In this document: positions 45,269 through 53,981 of the stretch, piece by piece
Layout of the letters: each line of letters opens with the position of its first letter
Numbering within the stretch: position 1 is the stretch's first letter
Origin: Rheinheimera sp. 1928-s
GTDB lineage: Bacteria; Pseudomonadota; Gammaproteobacteria; Enterobacterales; Alteromonadaceae
Length of the DNA: 64,000 nucleotides
Assembly: GCF_029269265.1 (NCBI RefSeq)
Contig: NZ_JARIXP010000004.1
Span: forward strand, 496,001 to 560,000
Reading direction: 5' to 3'
Made by a program: the position numbers and the translations under genes
Notes under the pieces: model-generated
What the model was told of the DNA's origin: nothing
Database searches by the model: none
The model's input: only the letters and a program-made list of their open reading frames with translations

Positions 45269-46960
45269 ATGGCTTACCGCTTTTTTTCTGCAGTGTTACT
45301 GCTGTCGTTATCGATATTTTTTAGTCCTTTACAAGCAGCAGAAACGACAGTCCAAACCCAAAGCATAAAAAGTGGCGCTGTCGCCTCCCCCGATCAATAC
45401 GGTGCTTTGGTGGCTGAGCAAATTTTGCGAAAAGGCGGTAATGCGGTAGATGCGGCCATAGCCACAGCCTTTACTCTGGCCGTAACCTACCCCGAAGCCG
45501 GCAATATAGGCGGCGGTGGTTTTATGCTGGTGTGGTTTGACGGTAAACCTTATTTCCTCGATTACCGTGAAACAGCACCAGCAGCAGCTCATAGGGATAT
45601 GTACTTAAATGCCGACAAGCAGGTCATTGAGAATTTAAGTTTAATAGGCCATAAAGCCAGCGGCGTGCCAGGCACTGTGATGGGCTTGTGGCTGGCGCAT
45701 AAAAAGTTTGGCTCCCTGCCATGGCAGGATTTAGTAGCTCCGGCCATTCATTACGCCAGCACTGGTTTTACTGTGGCTGAAAACCAGTATCAGTACCGCG
45801 CTGATTTGCTACAACAACTGGAGGGGAAAACCAATTTCGCCCAGTATTTTGCTGCGATGAAAGCAGGCGAAAACTTTAAACAAGCTGAACTGGCCGCAAC
45901 CTTAAAACGTATTGCAGCCCAAGGTCCAGACGATTTTTACAAAGGCAAAACCGCAGAGCTGTTAGTGGCAGAAATGCAGCGTGGCAAAGGCCTGATCACT
46001 ATGGAAGATTTAGCCGCTTACCGCGCGGGTTGGCGCGAAGCGTTAGTCACACCTTGGCATGACAAGCAGCTGATTAGCGCACCGCCACCAAGTTCAGGCG
46101 GCATAGCGCTGGCGCAATTATTGGGCTTAAAACAGCGCCGAAGCGGCGACTTCAACAACGTAAAACACAACAGCAGCCAGTATGTGCACTTACTAGCTGA
46201 GCTGGAAAAACGGGTTTATGCTGACCGGGCAGAATATTTAGGTGACCCTGGTTTTGTCACAGTGCCGCAGCAGCAATTACTCGACAGCAGCTATCTGGAT
46301 AAACGCGCTAAAGAAATCAATCCGCTCACTATCTCTGAAACCAAAGCTATTAAACCTGGCCTTGAAGGCTATCACACCACTCACTTCTCCATTTTGGATA
46401 AGCACGGCAATGCGGTATCAAACACCTATACGCTGAATCTGGATTTTGGCAGCGGCGTGGTGGTGCAAGGCGCAGGCTTTTTATTGAATAACGAAATGGA
46501 TGATTTCTCTTCCAAGCCGGGTATACCCAACGCCTTTGGTGTAGTCGGTAACGACGCCAATGCAATAGCACCGGGCAAACGTATGTTATCGTCCATGACC
46601 CCCAGCATTTTGGTGCAGGACAATAAAGTGCAACTGGTCGTTGGTACACCGGGAGGTTCAACCATCATCACCTCAATTTTTCAGGTGATCACCAACCTGT
46701 TCGACTTCGACATGCCACTGCAAAAGGCCGTGGCAGCCCCACGTTTTCACCATCAGTTATTACCCAAAGATCAAATCACCATGGAGCCTTACGCCCCACT
46801 GGCAGCTGAAGTGCAACAAGAGCTGACGAAAAAAGGCTACAAACTACATACCCAAGGCTGGAATTTAGGTGATGTGCAGGCGATACAAGTGACAGCTGAT
46901 AAAGTAACAGCAGCAGCCGATCCACGTTCCCGTGGTGTGGCCAAGGTTATTGAGTATTAA
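45269..46960 (+). CDS. ggt: Gamma-glutamyltransferase, periplasmic
   Basis: The 563-aa protein has a signal peptide (cleavage after LQAAE). The family's autoprocessing site is in HTTHFS, with the nucleophilic Thr near 370. YTLNLDFGSG, PGKRMLSSMTPSI and GTPGGSTII form the substrate pocket. The enzyme hydrolyses glutathione and gamma-glutamyl peptides. The precursor matures by self-cleavage into two chains. CAAGGAG precedes the ATG. A REP-like hairpin follows the gene. Confidence 0.92.
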   Translation: MAYRFFSAVLLLSLSIFFSPLQAAETTVQTQSIKSGAVASPDQYGALVAEQILRKGGNAVDAAIATAFTLAVTYPEAGNIGGGGFMLVWFDGKPYFLDYRETAPAAAHRDMYLNADKQVIENLSLIGHKASGVPGTVMGLWLAHKKFGSLPWQDLVAPAIHYASTGFTVAENQYQYRADLLQQLEGKTNFAQYFAAMKAGENFKQAELAATLKRIAAQGPDDFYKGKTAELLVAEMQRGKGLITMEDLAAYRAGWREALVTPWHDKQLISAPPPSSGGIALAQLLGLKQRRSGDFNNVKHNSSQYVHLLAELEKRVYADRAEYLGDPGFVTVPQQQLLDSSYLDKRAKEINPLTISETKAIKPGLEGYHTTHFSILDKHGNAVSNTYTLNLDFGSGVVVQGAGFLLNNEMDDFSSKPGIPNAFGVVGNDANAIAPGKRMLSSMTPSILVQDNKVQLVVGTPGGSTIITSIFQVITNLFDFDMPLQKAVAAPRFHHQLLPKDQITMEPYAPLAAEVQQELTKKGYKLHTQGWNLGDVQAIQVTADKVTAAADPRSRGVAKVIEY

Positions 46961-47002
46961 GTTGAATATTAAGTCGAATAGTAGAGTGAGATTTAACGTT
47001 CT

Positions 47003-47030
47003 CGGGGCGGGATAAACCCGCCCCCTACAA
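47003..47030. repeat. REP-like GC-rich palindromic element, copy 2
   Basis: GGGGCGGG-ATAAA-CCCGCCCC is a perfect 8-bp stem with a 5-nt loop, followed by CTACAA. It lies between the convergent ends of ggt and azlD and can also serve as a terminator-like hairpin. It resembles the element at 37066-37092. Confidence 0.45.
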
Positions 47031-47036
47031 TTTAAT

Positions 47037-47384
47037 TCAGCCTATCATCTTTAGCAAAACCACCACCACCCCATACACCAACACACCTATGCAGACAGGC
47101 CAGCCTAAAGAACGGGTTCGCCGCCAGACCAGTATAGTGCAAAGCCCACCTAAAAGAGTTGCCAGCCAGGAACTGATACCAGGGTGAGCAGGCGCCAGCG
47201 ACACACCAAACATAGCGGCAATCATGGTTGGCGCCAGCACTGTCAGCCAGACTGGCATAGCCTCGTTGGTATTGCTGATACTGCGGCGCACCAAATGCCG
47301 CCGCATCCAAATTAAAGGTACGGCCCGCAGTAAAAAAGTGCCCACAGCACAGGCCAGCATTAACAACCAAACCGAGTTATCCAT
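47037..47384 (-). CDS. azlD: AzlD family branched-chain amino-acid transport protein
   Basis: The 115-aa protein has four membrane helices and an AzlD-type opening (LLMLACAVGTFLLRAVPLIW) and middle (TVLAPTMIAAMFGVSLAP). AzlCD forms a two-subunit exporter of branched-chain amino acids or analogs. Its start overlaps the azlC stop by 8 bp, so translation is coupled. It is the last gene of an XRE-azlC-azlD operon. Confidence 0.87.
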   Translation of the reverse strand: MDNSVWLLMLACAVGTFLLRAVPLIWMRRHLVRRSISNTNEAMPVWLTVLAPTMIAAMFGVSLAPAHPGISSWLATLLGGLCTILVWRRTRSLGWPVCIGVLVYGVVVVLLKMIG

Positions 47385-48105
47385 GGATTTCCCCCTCTGC
47401 TTTTAGTTTGGCCTGCAGCAGATAAAACAGTGACACACCGCATAAAGCCGCCAACGGAATGGCTGAATTGGTCATACCCATCAGCTTCAGCACCAAGGCA
47501 GCCACTATGCTGACGAGCATGGTTAAGGTCCACTGCACAGAGGTAAAGCGCGGTGCCAATAACACCAAAAACAGCGCAGGCAAAGCAAAAGGCATCACTT
47601 CGCCCAATAAAGGCCAGCGACTGGTAATTTCCGCTCCGGCAACGGCCCCTACTGCAGTACCAACAATCCAGCTTAACCAGGCAATCAAAGCGGCGCTGAT
47701 GTACCAACCCATTCGATCTTTTTCTTCCAACTGCGGCAATCTTGTATGGGCCAACGCAAAAATCTGATCGGTTAAGCCATGCATCAGCACTGGCCACCAG
47801 CGGCTGTTTGATAAATAAGGCGCAATATTAGGCCCATACACCAGATGCCGGGCATTAATAAGCAATGTCATTACCAGCACCAGCCACAACGGTGCACCTG
47901 AAGCCACCATAGCAATAAACAAAAACTGCGAGGCACCCGCATAGATAAGGGCTGAAATAAGCACAGTTTCCAGCGCGCTAAAACCCGATTGCACAGCAAT
48001 CAAACCAAAAGAAATCGCCACCGGAATATAACCACCGAGTAGCGGCAACGCATCACGGGCACCTTGCTGCCAAGGTGAGTTTTTTACTGTTTCAACAGAA
48101 CTCAT
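47377..48105 (-). CDS. azlC: AzlC family branched-chain amino-acid exporter subunit
   Basis: The 242-aa protein has seven to eight helices with AzlC hallmarks: GARDALPLLGGYIPVAISFG, ALIYAGASQFLFIAMVASGA, and the conserved loop NARHLVYGPNIAP. ATGA overlap with the upstream XRE-cupin gene (48102-48105) couples the two. Transport direction and substrate are inferred from the family. Confidence 0.9.
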   Translation of the reverse strand: MSSVETVKNSPWQQGARDALPLLGGYIPVAISFGLIAVQSGFSALETVLISALIYAGASQFLFIAMVASGAPLWLVLVMTLLINARHLVYGPNIAPYLSNSRWWPVLMHGLTDQIFALAHTRLPQLEEKDRMGWYISAALIAWLSWIVGTAVGAVAGAEITSRWPLLGEVMPFALPALFLVLLAPRFTSVQWTLTMLVSIVAALVLKLMGMTNSAIPLAALCGVSLFYLLQAKLKAEGEIHG

Positions 48106-48632
48106 AGGGCCCCTCTGCTTTGCTGATACACAATGGTCAAAAGCGCTGTGGCCCAGCTTTCACCGGTGCGATATAAATGCGGCTGGTCGGCTGAAAAGCT
48201 GTGGCTTTGTCCGGCCACTAAAGTTTTGCTCTCGCCCTCAACGCCCACTTCAAGCTGGCCGCTGATCAAAGTTATAGATTCCACAGTGCCTATGGAGTGA
48301 GCCTCCGCTTTGCGTTCTGTAAAAGGTGCACAAGACATCCAGTAGGCATCAACTGGAGGATTGTCTTTGCCCTGATCAATCAGCCGCACCTGAACCCCAC
48401 TCTCGCCCACTAAAGCACTGACAGGCGCTATCAGATTGCCAAAAGGCACCTGCAGCTGCAACGACAAGCGCCAGATGGTATCCAGCGTTGGATTGCCATT
48501 GCCCTGCTCCAGTCTGGAGAGGTTAGATTTCGCAATACCGGCATCTGCAGCCAACTGCGACAACGACAAACCGCGGGCTATTCGCAAACTTTGAATATGG
48601 CGCCCCAGCGTATCAAGAGTAGGTTTATCCAT
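48102..48632 (-). CDS. XRE family regulator with C-terminal cupin
   Basis: The ~176-aa protein has an N-terminal helix-turn-helix (LRIARGLSLSQLAADAGIAK, LSRLEQGNGNPTLDTIWRL) and a C-terminal cupin (SIGTVESITLISGQLEVGVE, SFSADQPHLYRTGE). Such two-domain regulators sense a small ligand through the cupin and commonly control their own amino-acid export genes. The start at 48632 has GGAA upstream. It is the first gene of the azlCD operon. Confidence 0.88.
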   Translation of the reverse strand: MDKPTLDTLGRHIQSLRIARGLSLSQLAADAGIAKSNLSRLEQGNGNPTLDTIWRLSLQLQVPFGNLIAPVSALVGESGVQVRLIDQGKDNPPVDAYWMSCAPFTERKAEAHSIGTVESITLISGQLEVGVEGESKTLVAGQSHSFSADQPHLYRTGESWATALLTIVYQQSRGAL

Positions 48633-48910
48633 CACAGTTCCAAATCGTTCTTTATAAAGAACGTTCTATATAATGAACACTGTCTTGTCAATACCATTAT
48701 CAATGGGTTTTGGCCTTTGAAGTCAGGCACAGTGCCAGCCCCCTGTATTTCCTCCAAATAAAGATGCGTCCAATCAGCGACAAATTCAGCCAGAAAAAGT
48801 AGCAAAACGGCAGGCTTCGTCTACAGTGTATCGGCTTGGCAAAGCACTCATATTACCCTGATATGTAGTGGCGCATTGAGCCTGGCAAAACCACTTACCA
48901 AGGACATGTT

Positions 48911-49771
48911 ATGAAACTATCTTTTTTGTCTTGTCTGTTATTTTCCGCTGTTGTCTGTAGTGATCTTCACTCTGCTGAAGCGTCACATCATGCCGTCAGC
49001 GATGAAGTGATCGCTCAGCAGAATGCCAAACTAGCTGCAGCAACCAAAGGCAAAGGTTATGGCCCGCAATCCCCGCGCGATATCGATGCCAAAACCGGCA
49101 GTGATCGGCGCATATTTGCACTGGCACCGTCTTATGAACGTATGAACCTGTGCAATATTCATATGCACGTCAGCGCCGAACACAAAGGCGGAGAGTTCAC
49201 TACTTATGCCGGTAATGGCGACGGCAAAGGTATGGGCTCGGGTTATAAATACAATGGCAAACTTAGCCAAGCCGAGTTAACGCCAGTAAAAGAACCAATC
49301 TGTGCTGGTGAGCATGGCAGCTTGCACTCAGGCGACACCATTGAAGTGCATTATGTGCATACCAGCGCTATGGCCACGCCGGGTGCTACCTTAAACTCCT
49401 GTATGAGCGAAGCCATTAAAAACCCGGAACTGCGGGTAGAGGCTCAGGTATTTGTGCTGGTAAACGACAGCAAAGCGCTGGATTTCACCAAACTGGCCGC
49501 AGTTGGCATGGACGACGACTACCATCAGGCGTTGAATATTCCAGATGATACAGGCGATCCAGTGGAGTATGCAGGTTCAACCACAGGCCCGGATTACAAC
49601 GAAGTGGCTTCACCTTTTCAGGTCACCTGGGGCGTTCGTCCTAAAGTGGCCAAGGTGAATATTGCCACAGTGGGCGCCTGGTGTAAGGCCAACCCATTTA
49701 AAGAATCCGAAGCTCACGCTGTACGTAATCTGGTGACCAACCCGGATTTATTATCAAAAATTGATGACTGA
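48911..49771 (+). CDS. Putative delta-class carbonic anhydrase, secreted
   Basis: The 286-aa protein has a signal peptide (cleavage near SAEA). Conserved blocks are NLCNIHMHVSAEHKGGEF, GSLHSGDTIEVHYVHTS and a cysteine-bearing C-terminal half. The His-rich NIHMH and HKG blocks match the delta-class carbonic anhydrase family known from diatoms and found in many marine bacteria. Zinc-dependent CO2 hydration in the periplasm is therefore likely but inferred. AAGGA lies 8 nt before the ATG. It stands alone. Confidence 0.65.
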   Translation: MKLSFLSCLLFSAVVCSDLHSAEASHHAVSDEVIAQQNAKLAAATKGKGYGPQSPRDIDAKTGSDRRIFALAPSYERMNLCNIHMHVSAEHKGGEFTTYAGNGDGKGMGSGYKYNGKLSQAELTPVKEPICAGEHGSLHSGDTIEVHYVHTSAMATPGATLNSCMSEAIKNPELRVEAQVFVLVNDSKALDFTKLAAVGMDDDYHQALNIPDDTGDPVEYAGSTTGPDYNEVASPFQVTWGVRPKVAKVNIATVGAWCKANPFKESEAHAVRNLVTNPDLLSKIDD

Positions 49772-49780
49772 TCTCTGATC

Positions 49781-49815
49781 AAAGCTGTGGCCTGCTCCAC
49801 TCTGGTCACAGCTTT
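49781..49815 (+). terminator. Hairpin after the carbonic anhydrase gene
   Basis: AAAGCTGTG and CACAGCTTT pair perfectly over 9 bp with a 17-nt loop, 9 bp past the stop codon. The tail is short of T residues, so strength is uncertain. Confidence 0.45.
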
Positions 49816-49858
49816 ATCTGTCGTTTTCCCCTAAAGCGCTTTTTACTTCTAACAGTGA

Positions 49859-50031
49859 TCAAAGGTAATGATCCAGCGCCAGATAAGTACGCTGCATAAT
49901 CTTCTCCACACAGAAATCCTGCTGCTTTACATCGAATTGCCACAACATCAGCGCACTGAGTAATTCGCTTTTTCTATCGGCATGCCGGGTTAATAAACAA
50001 TGGCAGCTGTGACTTCTGGCGACGAGAACTG
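49859..50031 (-). pseudogene. Possible 3' remnant of a lost gene
   Basis: The minus frame encodes RHADRKSELLSALMLWQF and continues to MQRTYLALDHYL before its stop, with codon use like the neighbouring genes. There is no start, ribosome site or complete domain. The frame runs into the next gene (50032-50397) and looks cut off there. It is best read as the C-terminus of a gene whose 5' part was replaced; chance coding is possible. Confidence 0.3.
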
Positions 50032-50397
50032 CTAGGGTCTGTGGGTCAAAAAAGCCGCCATAACCAGAGCACAAAAAATACCAGCGTTAAACTTTGGCTG
50101 CCAGTACTCCATAAATAGAAAAGTGATTGCTAGCCATCCCAATCCAGCAACAATTGCCAAAACTTGCACAAACCTTTCGTTCATCAGATCCATTGCTCGC
50201 CACGCTAAGAAAAGTCCAAGCAATCCGAAAACAATTTTTCCTAATGAAAAAGCGGAGTTGAGTCCGTAATACAAAGTCGTCTCTAAACCAGGGGCACGCG
50301 CACCACGCAGGTATTGGGAAGCAACGTCGACGATGAAATGAAGAATTCCTGTTAGGGTAAGCCAGCCATATGCGGTGTAGATGATGTATTTTTGCAT
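50032..50397 (-). CDS. Small four-helix membrane protein
   Basis: The 121-aa protein has four predicted helices (IIYTAYGWLTLTGILHFIVD, then LGKIVFGLLGLFLAWRAM, then VLAIVAGLGWLAITFLFM, then FNAGIFCALVMAAFL). No family could be named from sequence. AAAGG lies about 11 nt before the ATG. It precedes the hydrolase gene's 3' end by 58 bp on the same strand and is a possible operon member. Confidence 0.65.
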   Translation of the reverse strand: MQKYIIYTAYGWLTLTGILHFIVDVASQYLRGARAPGLETTLYYGLNSAFSLGKIVFGLLGLFLAWRAMDLMNERFVQVLAIVAGLGWLAITFLFMEYWQPKFNAGIFCALVMAAFLTHRP

Positions 50398-50455
50398 GCT
50401 TTATTTGCCTTTAAATCCGGCATAACCCGCTTTTGCACCTGTGCAAAAGCTTAAG

Positions 50456-51463
50456 TTATGAAGTGGTTGTGGTTTGCGGTGAGACAACAGGTATTGCTTG
50501 CAGCTCCAGAATAGATCCCCAGCTCCTGTGCCACTGCGCGAGCGCCTTATCGTCTCCTTTGAATATCAAATCGAAATAGGCCAGGGTAAGGTCTGCAGTA
50601 GCAGTTTTCACTTTGGGGTTTAGTGATAACCCCCCGGTAAATGGACGATCAGTAAACATACTGTGGGACCCATCACGATAGACAACAAGCAACTTGTTCG
50701 GGCCTGAAATTGCATTAAAGAGCTTCAACCTATCCTCAGTATCAGAGTAATAACCAGGAATATTGATCTCATCGTCCGTAGAAGTAATGTGGATGGTAGG
50801 GACAGAGATATTGCTAAGTACTGCCTTCAGGTCTGTTTCACCATAAAACGGCGGCGCTGAAATAATAATCCCGGCCCGGAAACGGGCGTCCAGGCAGTCA
50901 ATTGTTTTGCCCTCTCTTACCACTTGTGCGCCTACTTTTAGTAGTGCTGTATTTGCACCATACGAATGACCCGCTATGACGATGCGCTGATGATCAATGG
51001 CTGCGCTATAGTGGCCAGTCTCTGCAGAAAGCAACTGATCAAGTGCAAAACTGACATCTGTGGTGCGGGCGAGCGCCTCATCCTCTTGAGCGGCCCCTTG
51101 TAATCGGTCAATCAGACCCAATGGATTACCTTTCCAAAGTTCCGCGTCGCTACCCACATGCTGGACATGAAGACTGGCAACACCATGTGTCGACCAATGC
51201 TTTCCAAGATAACTATATCCTTGCCGCCCACCCCCCATGCCGTGTGAAAACACCACTAATGGCATAGCCGTTTTATAGGCAGTTGCCGTCGGCCAATAAA
51301 GGCGCGCAGGAACCGGACGTGAACGCGCTGGATCGATCCAATTAAAATCGATCACTTGATAGCTCTGTTCATTGGGCTGGACTATGTCACTTGAGTGACA
51401 TGCAGCTAGTGGGGCAAGGAGTAACATCAGGCATAATTGCCTGCGTTTCTGGTTTACTTCCAT
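50456..51463 (-). CDS. Lipoprotein alpha/beta hydrolase, PAF-acetylhydrolase-like
   Basis: From the ATG at 51463 the protein starts with a lipoprotein signal (LCLMLLLAPLAAC). The hydrolase fold follows: VVFSHGMGGGRQGYSYLG (oxyanion), the nucleophile elbow IAGHSYGANTALLKVG, STDDEIN with the Asp and DGSHSMF with the His. This matches secreted esterases of the chlorophyllase/platelet-activating-factor acetylhydrolase type. The frame can extend to 51595, where GAGGC precedes an ATG, adding 44 charged residues that would bury the lipoprotein signal; I consider that less likely. Confidence 0.8.
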   Translation of the reverse strand: MEVNQKRRQLCLMLLLAPLAACHSSDIVQPNEQSYQVIDFNWIDPARSRPVPARLYWPTATAYKTAMPLVVFSHGMGGGRQGYSYLGKHWSTHGVASLHVQHVGSDAELWKGNPLGLIDRLQGAAQEDEALARTTDVSFALDQLLSAETGHYSAAIDHQRIVIAGHSYGANTALLKVGAQVVREGKTIDCLDARFRAGIIISAPPFYGETDLKAVLSNISVPTIHITSTDDEINIPGYYSDTEDRLKLFNAISGPNKLLVVYRDGSHSMFTDRPFTGGLSLNPKVKTATADLTLAYFDLIFKGDDKALAQWHRSWGSILELQAIPVVSPQTTTTS

Positions 51464-51674
51464 ATCTGCTGGCGAAGTTTTGACTGGAGTCAGGTCGCAA
51501 TCAACGCCTTGATGCCCGGGATCTATAGATAAATGCTTTAGTTGGCGGCTTAAAGAATCAAGTTGCTCTTTCTTGTGGCCTAATAAATTTTGCATGCATA
51601 TGCCTCAAACAAGATGAGAAAGTTGTCCACCGCATCTATCCCGATCACCGAAGAATCTCTTCGGATCAGAACAA

Positions 51675-52064
51675 TCAAGGAGCACAACCACGTTGAGTCT
51701 GTTGCTCCGCAAGCAGGCTCATTCGCCTGTCTGCTTCACTAGAAGCGGAGGCAGCTTGACCATAACGAGCGGCCACGATAACTGGCATAATCACATGCCA
51801 GGAATCACTTTTCGCTTGCTCTGCTACATCTTTTGTCTGTTTTGCTTCCTCTGTTTGCTGAACTAATTCTGCACAACTTAAAGCTCCAAACTGCGATTCT
51901 TCCACAGTACTTTCCGGGATCTGCGCACAGGCAAAAAGAAGCGTCGAGACCATAAGCAAACCAGCCAACCGCATGGCTAATATTAACTTAATCTTCTTCA
52001 AACCTTTGATAACATTAAAAAAGATAAAACCTTTTTTCACCAACACGCTCATTTTTGTGTTCAT
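51675..52064 (-). CDS. Small lipoprotein-like protein
   Basis: The 129-aa product carries a lipoprotein-type signal (LAGLLMVSTLLFACAQ) preceded by a long basic N-region. A helical Ala/Gln-rich mature part (QQTEEAKQTKDVAEQAKSDS) and a C-terminal Cys follow. GAGGC precedes the first ATG, though an internal ATG at 51974 would give a more usual lipoprotein length. No known domain was recognised. Confidence 0.6.
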   Translation of the reverse strand: MNTKMSVLVKKGFIFFNVIKGLKKIKLILAMRLAGLLMVSTLLFACAQIPESTVEESQFGALSCAELVQQTEEAKQTKDVAEQAKSDSWHVIMPVIVAARYGQAASASSEADRRMSLLAEQQTQRGCAP

Positions 52065-52112
52065 TCATTGCCTCAATACTTGAAAGTAAAATTTTAGAAA
52101 TATCGTGATACG

Positions 52113-53075
52113 CTACTGAAAAAAAGGTAGCCCGGCACTCATTGACTTTGGTTGTAAATTACCTGGATAAACTATGTCAGTAAGTATTTCCGACTCAGTC
52201 CAGAGCCTTGCACATGCACTCTCATCAAGGCTTTGCGGGGGAAATTTTGCTGAGGCGGGGTTTCCCCTGAGCTCACTTAGTTTGTCAGGGCCGTAATAGG
52301 CCCCCCCATTTGCCTGTGCAGAAGTTGCGGCAAATAATGTGGGTAAAGCACCTTGAGGAGCTGGCTGAAATAGAAACCAAAGGAAGCGACGAGCCATGCC
52401 TTGAGAGCTCCAGGGACCGGCACTGTTAATCAGCAAGTCAGTACGGGAAATACCGGGATGAGAGGCGATACTCTGGATTCCCCAGTGAGCTGCATCACTT
52501 TGTCGCTGAAGCTCGCGAGCGAACATCAGGCAGGCAAGTTTTGATTGACTGTAGGCCGACATTGGCTTGTAGTCCTTCTGCGATTGCAGATCGCCAAAAT
52601 TGATTGCCCCGCTTCGTGCCGCAATACTGGAAACCGTCACTACACGCGGCTGATTTCCTTTACGCAACAGCGGTAAAAGCCCCGCCGTCAAAGCAAAATG
52701 GCCAAGGTAATTGGTACCGAATTGCAGCTCAAATCCATCTGCAGTTGCTTGCCACTTGGGAGGCGTCATCACTGCTGCATTATTGACCAGAAGGTCGATA
52801 CTGCTGTGTGAAGCCTGAATCTGTTGGACGAATGCATCAATAGAGGCCAAACTGGCAAGGTCTAATGTCATGTATGCCACATTCGCATTTGCGACAGTTT
52901 TGCTGATCTGGTTGAGTGCAGCCATCCCCTTTAACTGATTTCGACCTGCAATAATTACATTGGCGCCGGCTTTAGCCAGTGCCATTGCAGTTTGGAGTCC
53001 GAGGCCGCCAGTACCTGTAACCACGGCTGTGCGACCATGTTGAGATGGGATGTCAAAAGCAGTCCAATGGGTCAT
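52113..53075 (-). CDS. SDR family NAD(P)-dependent oxidoreductase
   Basis: The 320-aa protein has the Rossmann motif TGTGGLGLQ (TGxxxGxG), the NNAA motif, the catalytic Ser in VSSIAARSG and YSQSK (YxxxK). This resembles the retinol-dehydrogenase/WW-domain-oxidoreductase-like SDR group used as generic reductases in bacteria. The substrate is unknown. It is divergent from a TetR regulator, with palindromic sites in the 104-bp gap, and is probably its target. Confidence 0.88.
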   Translation of the reverse strand: MTHWTAFDIPSQHGRTAVVTGTGGLGLQTAMALAKAGANVIIAGRNQLKGMAALNQISKTVANANVAYMTLDLASLASIDAFVQQIQASHSSIDLLVNNAAVMTPPKWQATADGFELQFGTNYLGHFALTAGLLPLLRKGNQPRVVTVSSIAARSGAINFGDLQSQKDYKPMSAYSQSKLACLMFARELQRQSDAAHWGIQSIASHPGISRTDLLINSAGPWSSQGMARRFLWFLFQPAPQGALPTLFAATSAQANGGAYYGPDKLSELRGNPASAKFPPQSLDESACARLWTESEILTDIVYPGNLQPKSMSAGLPFFQ

Positions 53076-53110
53076 AATACTTGCCTTAAAATGGTGAGAT
53101 AGTTACAATT

Positions 53111-53130
53111 AGTGCACATTAAACTGCACT
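53111..53130. promoter_or_regulatory. Inverted repeat AGTGCA-N8-TGCACT
   Basis: Perfect 6-bp arms flank an 8-nt spacer in the divergent SDR/TetR promoter. A further AGTGCA follows at 53132, making a small cluster of half-sites. Confidence 0.5.
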
Positions 53131-53141
53131 CAGTGCAAACA

Positions 53142-53162
53142 TTAATGCATCGGATGCGTTAA
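53142..53162. promoter_or_regulatory. TetR-type operator, near-perfect 21-bp palindrome
   Basis: TTAATGCATC-G-GATGCGTTAA has one mismatch between its arms and is centred at 53152, 28 bp before the TetR start. This is the size and position expected for autoregulation by the TetR protein. Confidence 0.6.
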
Positions 53163-53179
53163 TGCAATAGGTTTTTTAA

Positions 53180-53791
53180 ATGTCAGAAATTCATACTCTA
53201 TTTGTGTCACCAGCGTCAGAAGGTGTACGTGAACGCAAACGTCGTGAAACACGTCAACGTATTGCTGAAGTTGCACTGCGTTTGTTTCTTACTCAGGGTT
53301 ACGACGGTACGACCTTGGATGTGATCGCTGAAGAGGCAGGTATTTCACGCCGTACTTTCTTTTCTTACTTCAAATCGAAAGACGATATTATCTTGTTTGG
53401 GGTAGAAGCTGATTGGGCTAGCATGCTTGGTGATTTGCTAAAAACATCGCCGGATATAGCCCCAATAAATGCAATTCGCGATCTGATGGTCAGGCGAATT
53501 GAACGTCATACCACAGAACAGATGCAAGCCATCGACAACCTGATGCTCTCAAGCGAATCACTGCTTGCTCGTAAGCAGTCGCTCTATATAAAACAGGAGC
53601 AATTGTTGTTCAACGCACTGTGTGAAGTATGGCGACAGCCTGAACGCCGCCCGGCTTTGCGTATGTTAGCAATGATGTCTATCGGGGCGATGAGGATTGC
53701 ACTTCAAGCATGGAGAGAAAGCTCTGATCCGAACAAAACAGTGAGCAGTTTTATACTGGATGCATTCAACTGTGTCAGAACTGAGCTTTAA
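53180..53791 (+). CDS. TetR/AcrR family transcriptional regulator
   Basis: The 203-aa protein has a typical N-terminal TetR HTH (RQRIAEVALRLFLTQGYDGT, then AEEAGISRRTFFSYFKSKDD) and a helical ligand-binding C-domain. It is likely a repressor of the divergent SDR gene and of itself, using the palindromes between them. TAGG lies upstream of the ATG. The inducer is unknown. Confidence 0.9.
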   Translation: MSEIHTLFVSPASEGVRERKRRETRQRIAEVALRLFLTQGYDGTTLDVIAEEAGISRRTFFSYFKSKDDIILFGVEADWASMLGDLLKTSPDIAPINAIRDLMVRRIERHTTEQMQAIDNLMLSSESLLARKQSLYIKQEQLLFNALCEVWRQPERRPALRMLAMMSIGAMRIALQAWRESSDPNKTVSSFILDAFNCVRTEL

Positions 53792-53981
53792 TTTTAATAG
53801 TTCATCGCGATATGACGGAGTCATCTGATAATTGCTGACTGGTTAGTGCTGATCAGAACTCGCTCACAGATCCTTTAGTTGTTGTATGTCGGTAAGATCC
53901 ACACAAATGACGATGTGTTAAGGCTTAAAGGTTAAAGTGTCCCGGGCGCATTGGTCCCGGGATGCTTCTGCTACTGCCGGG

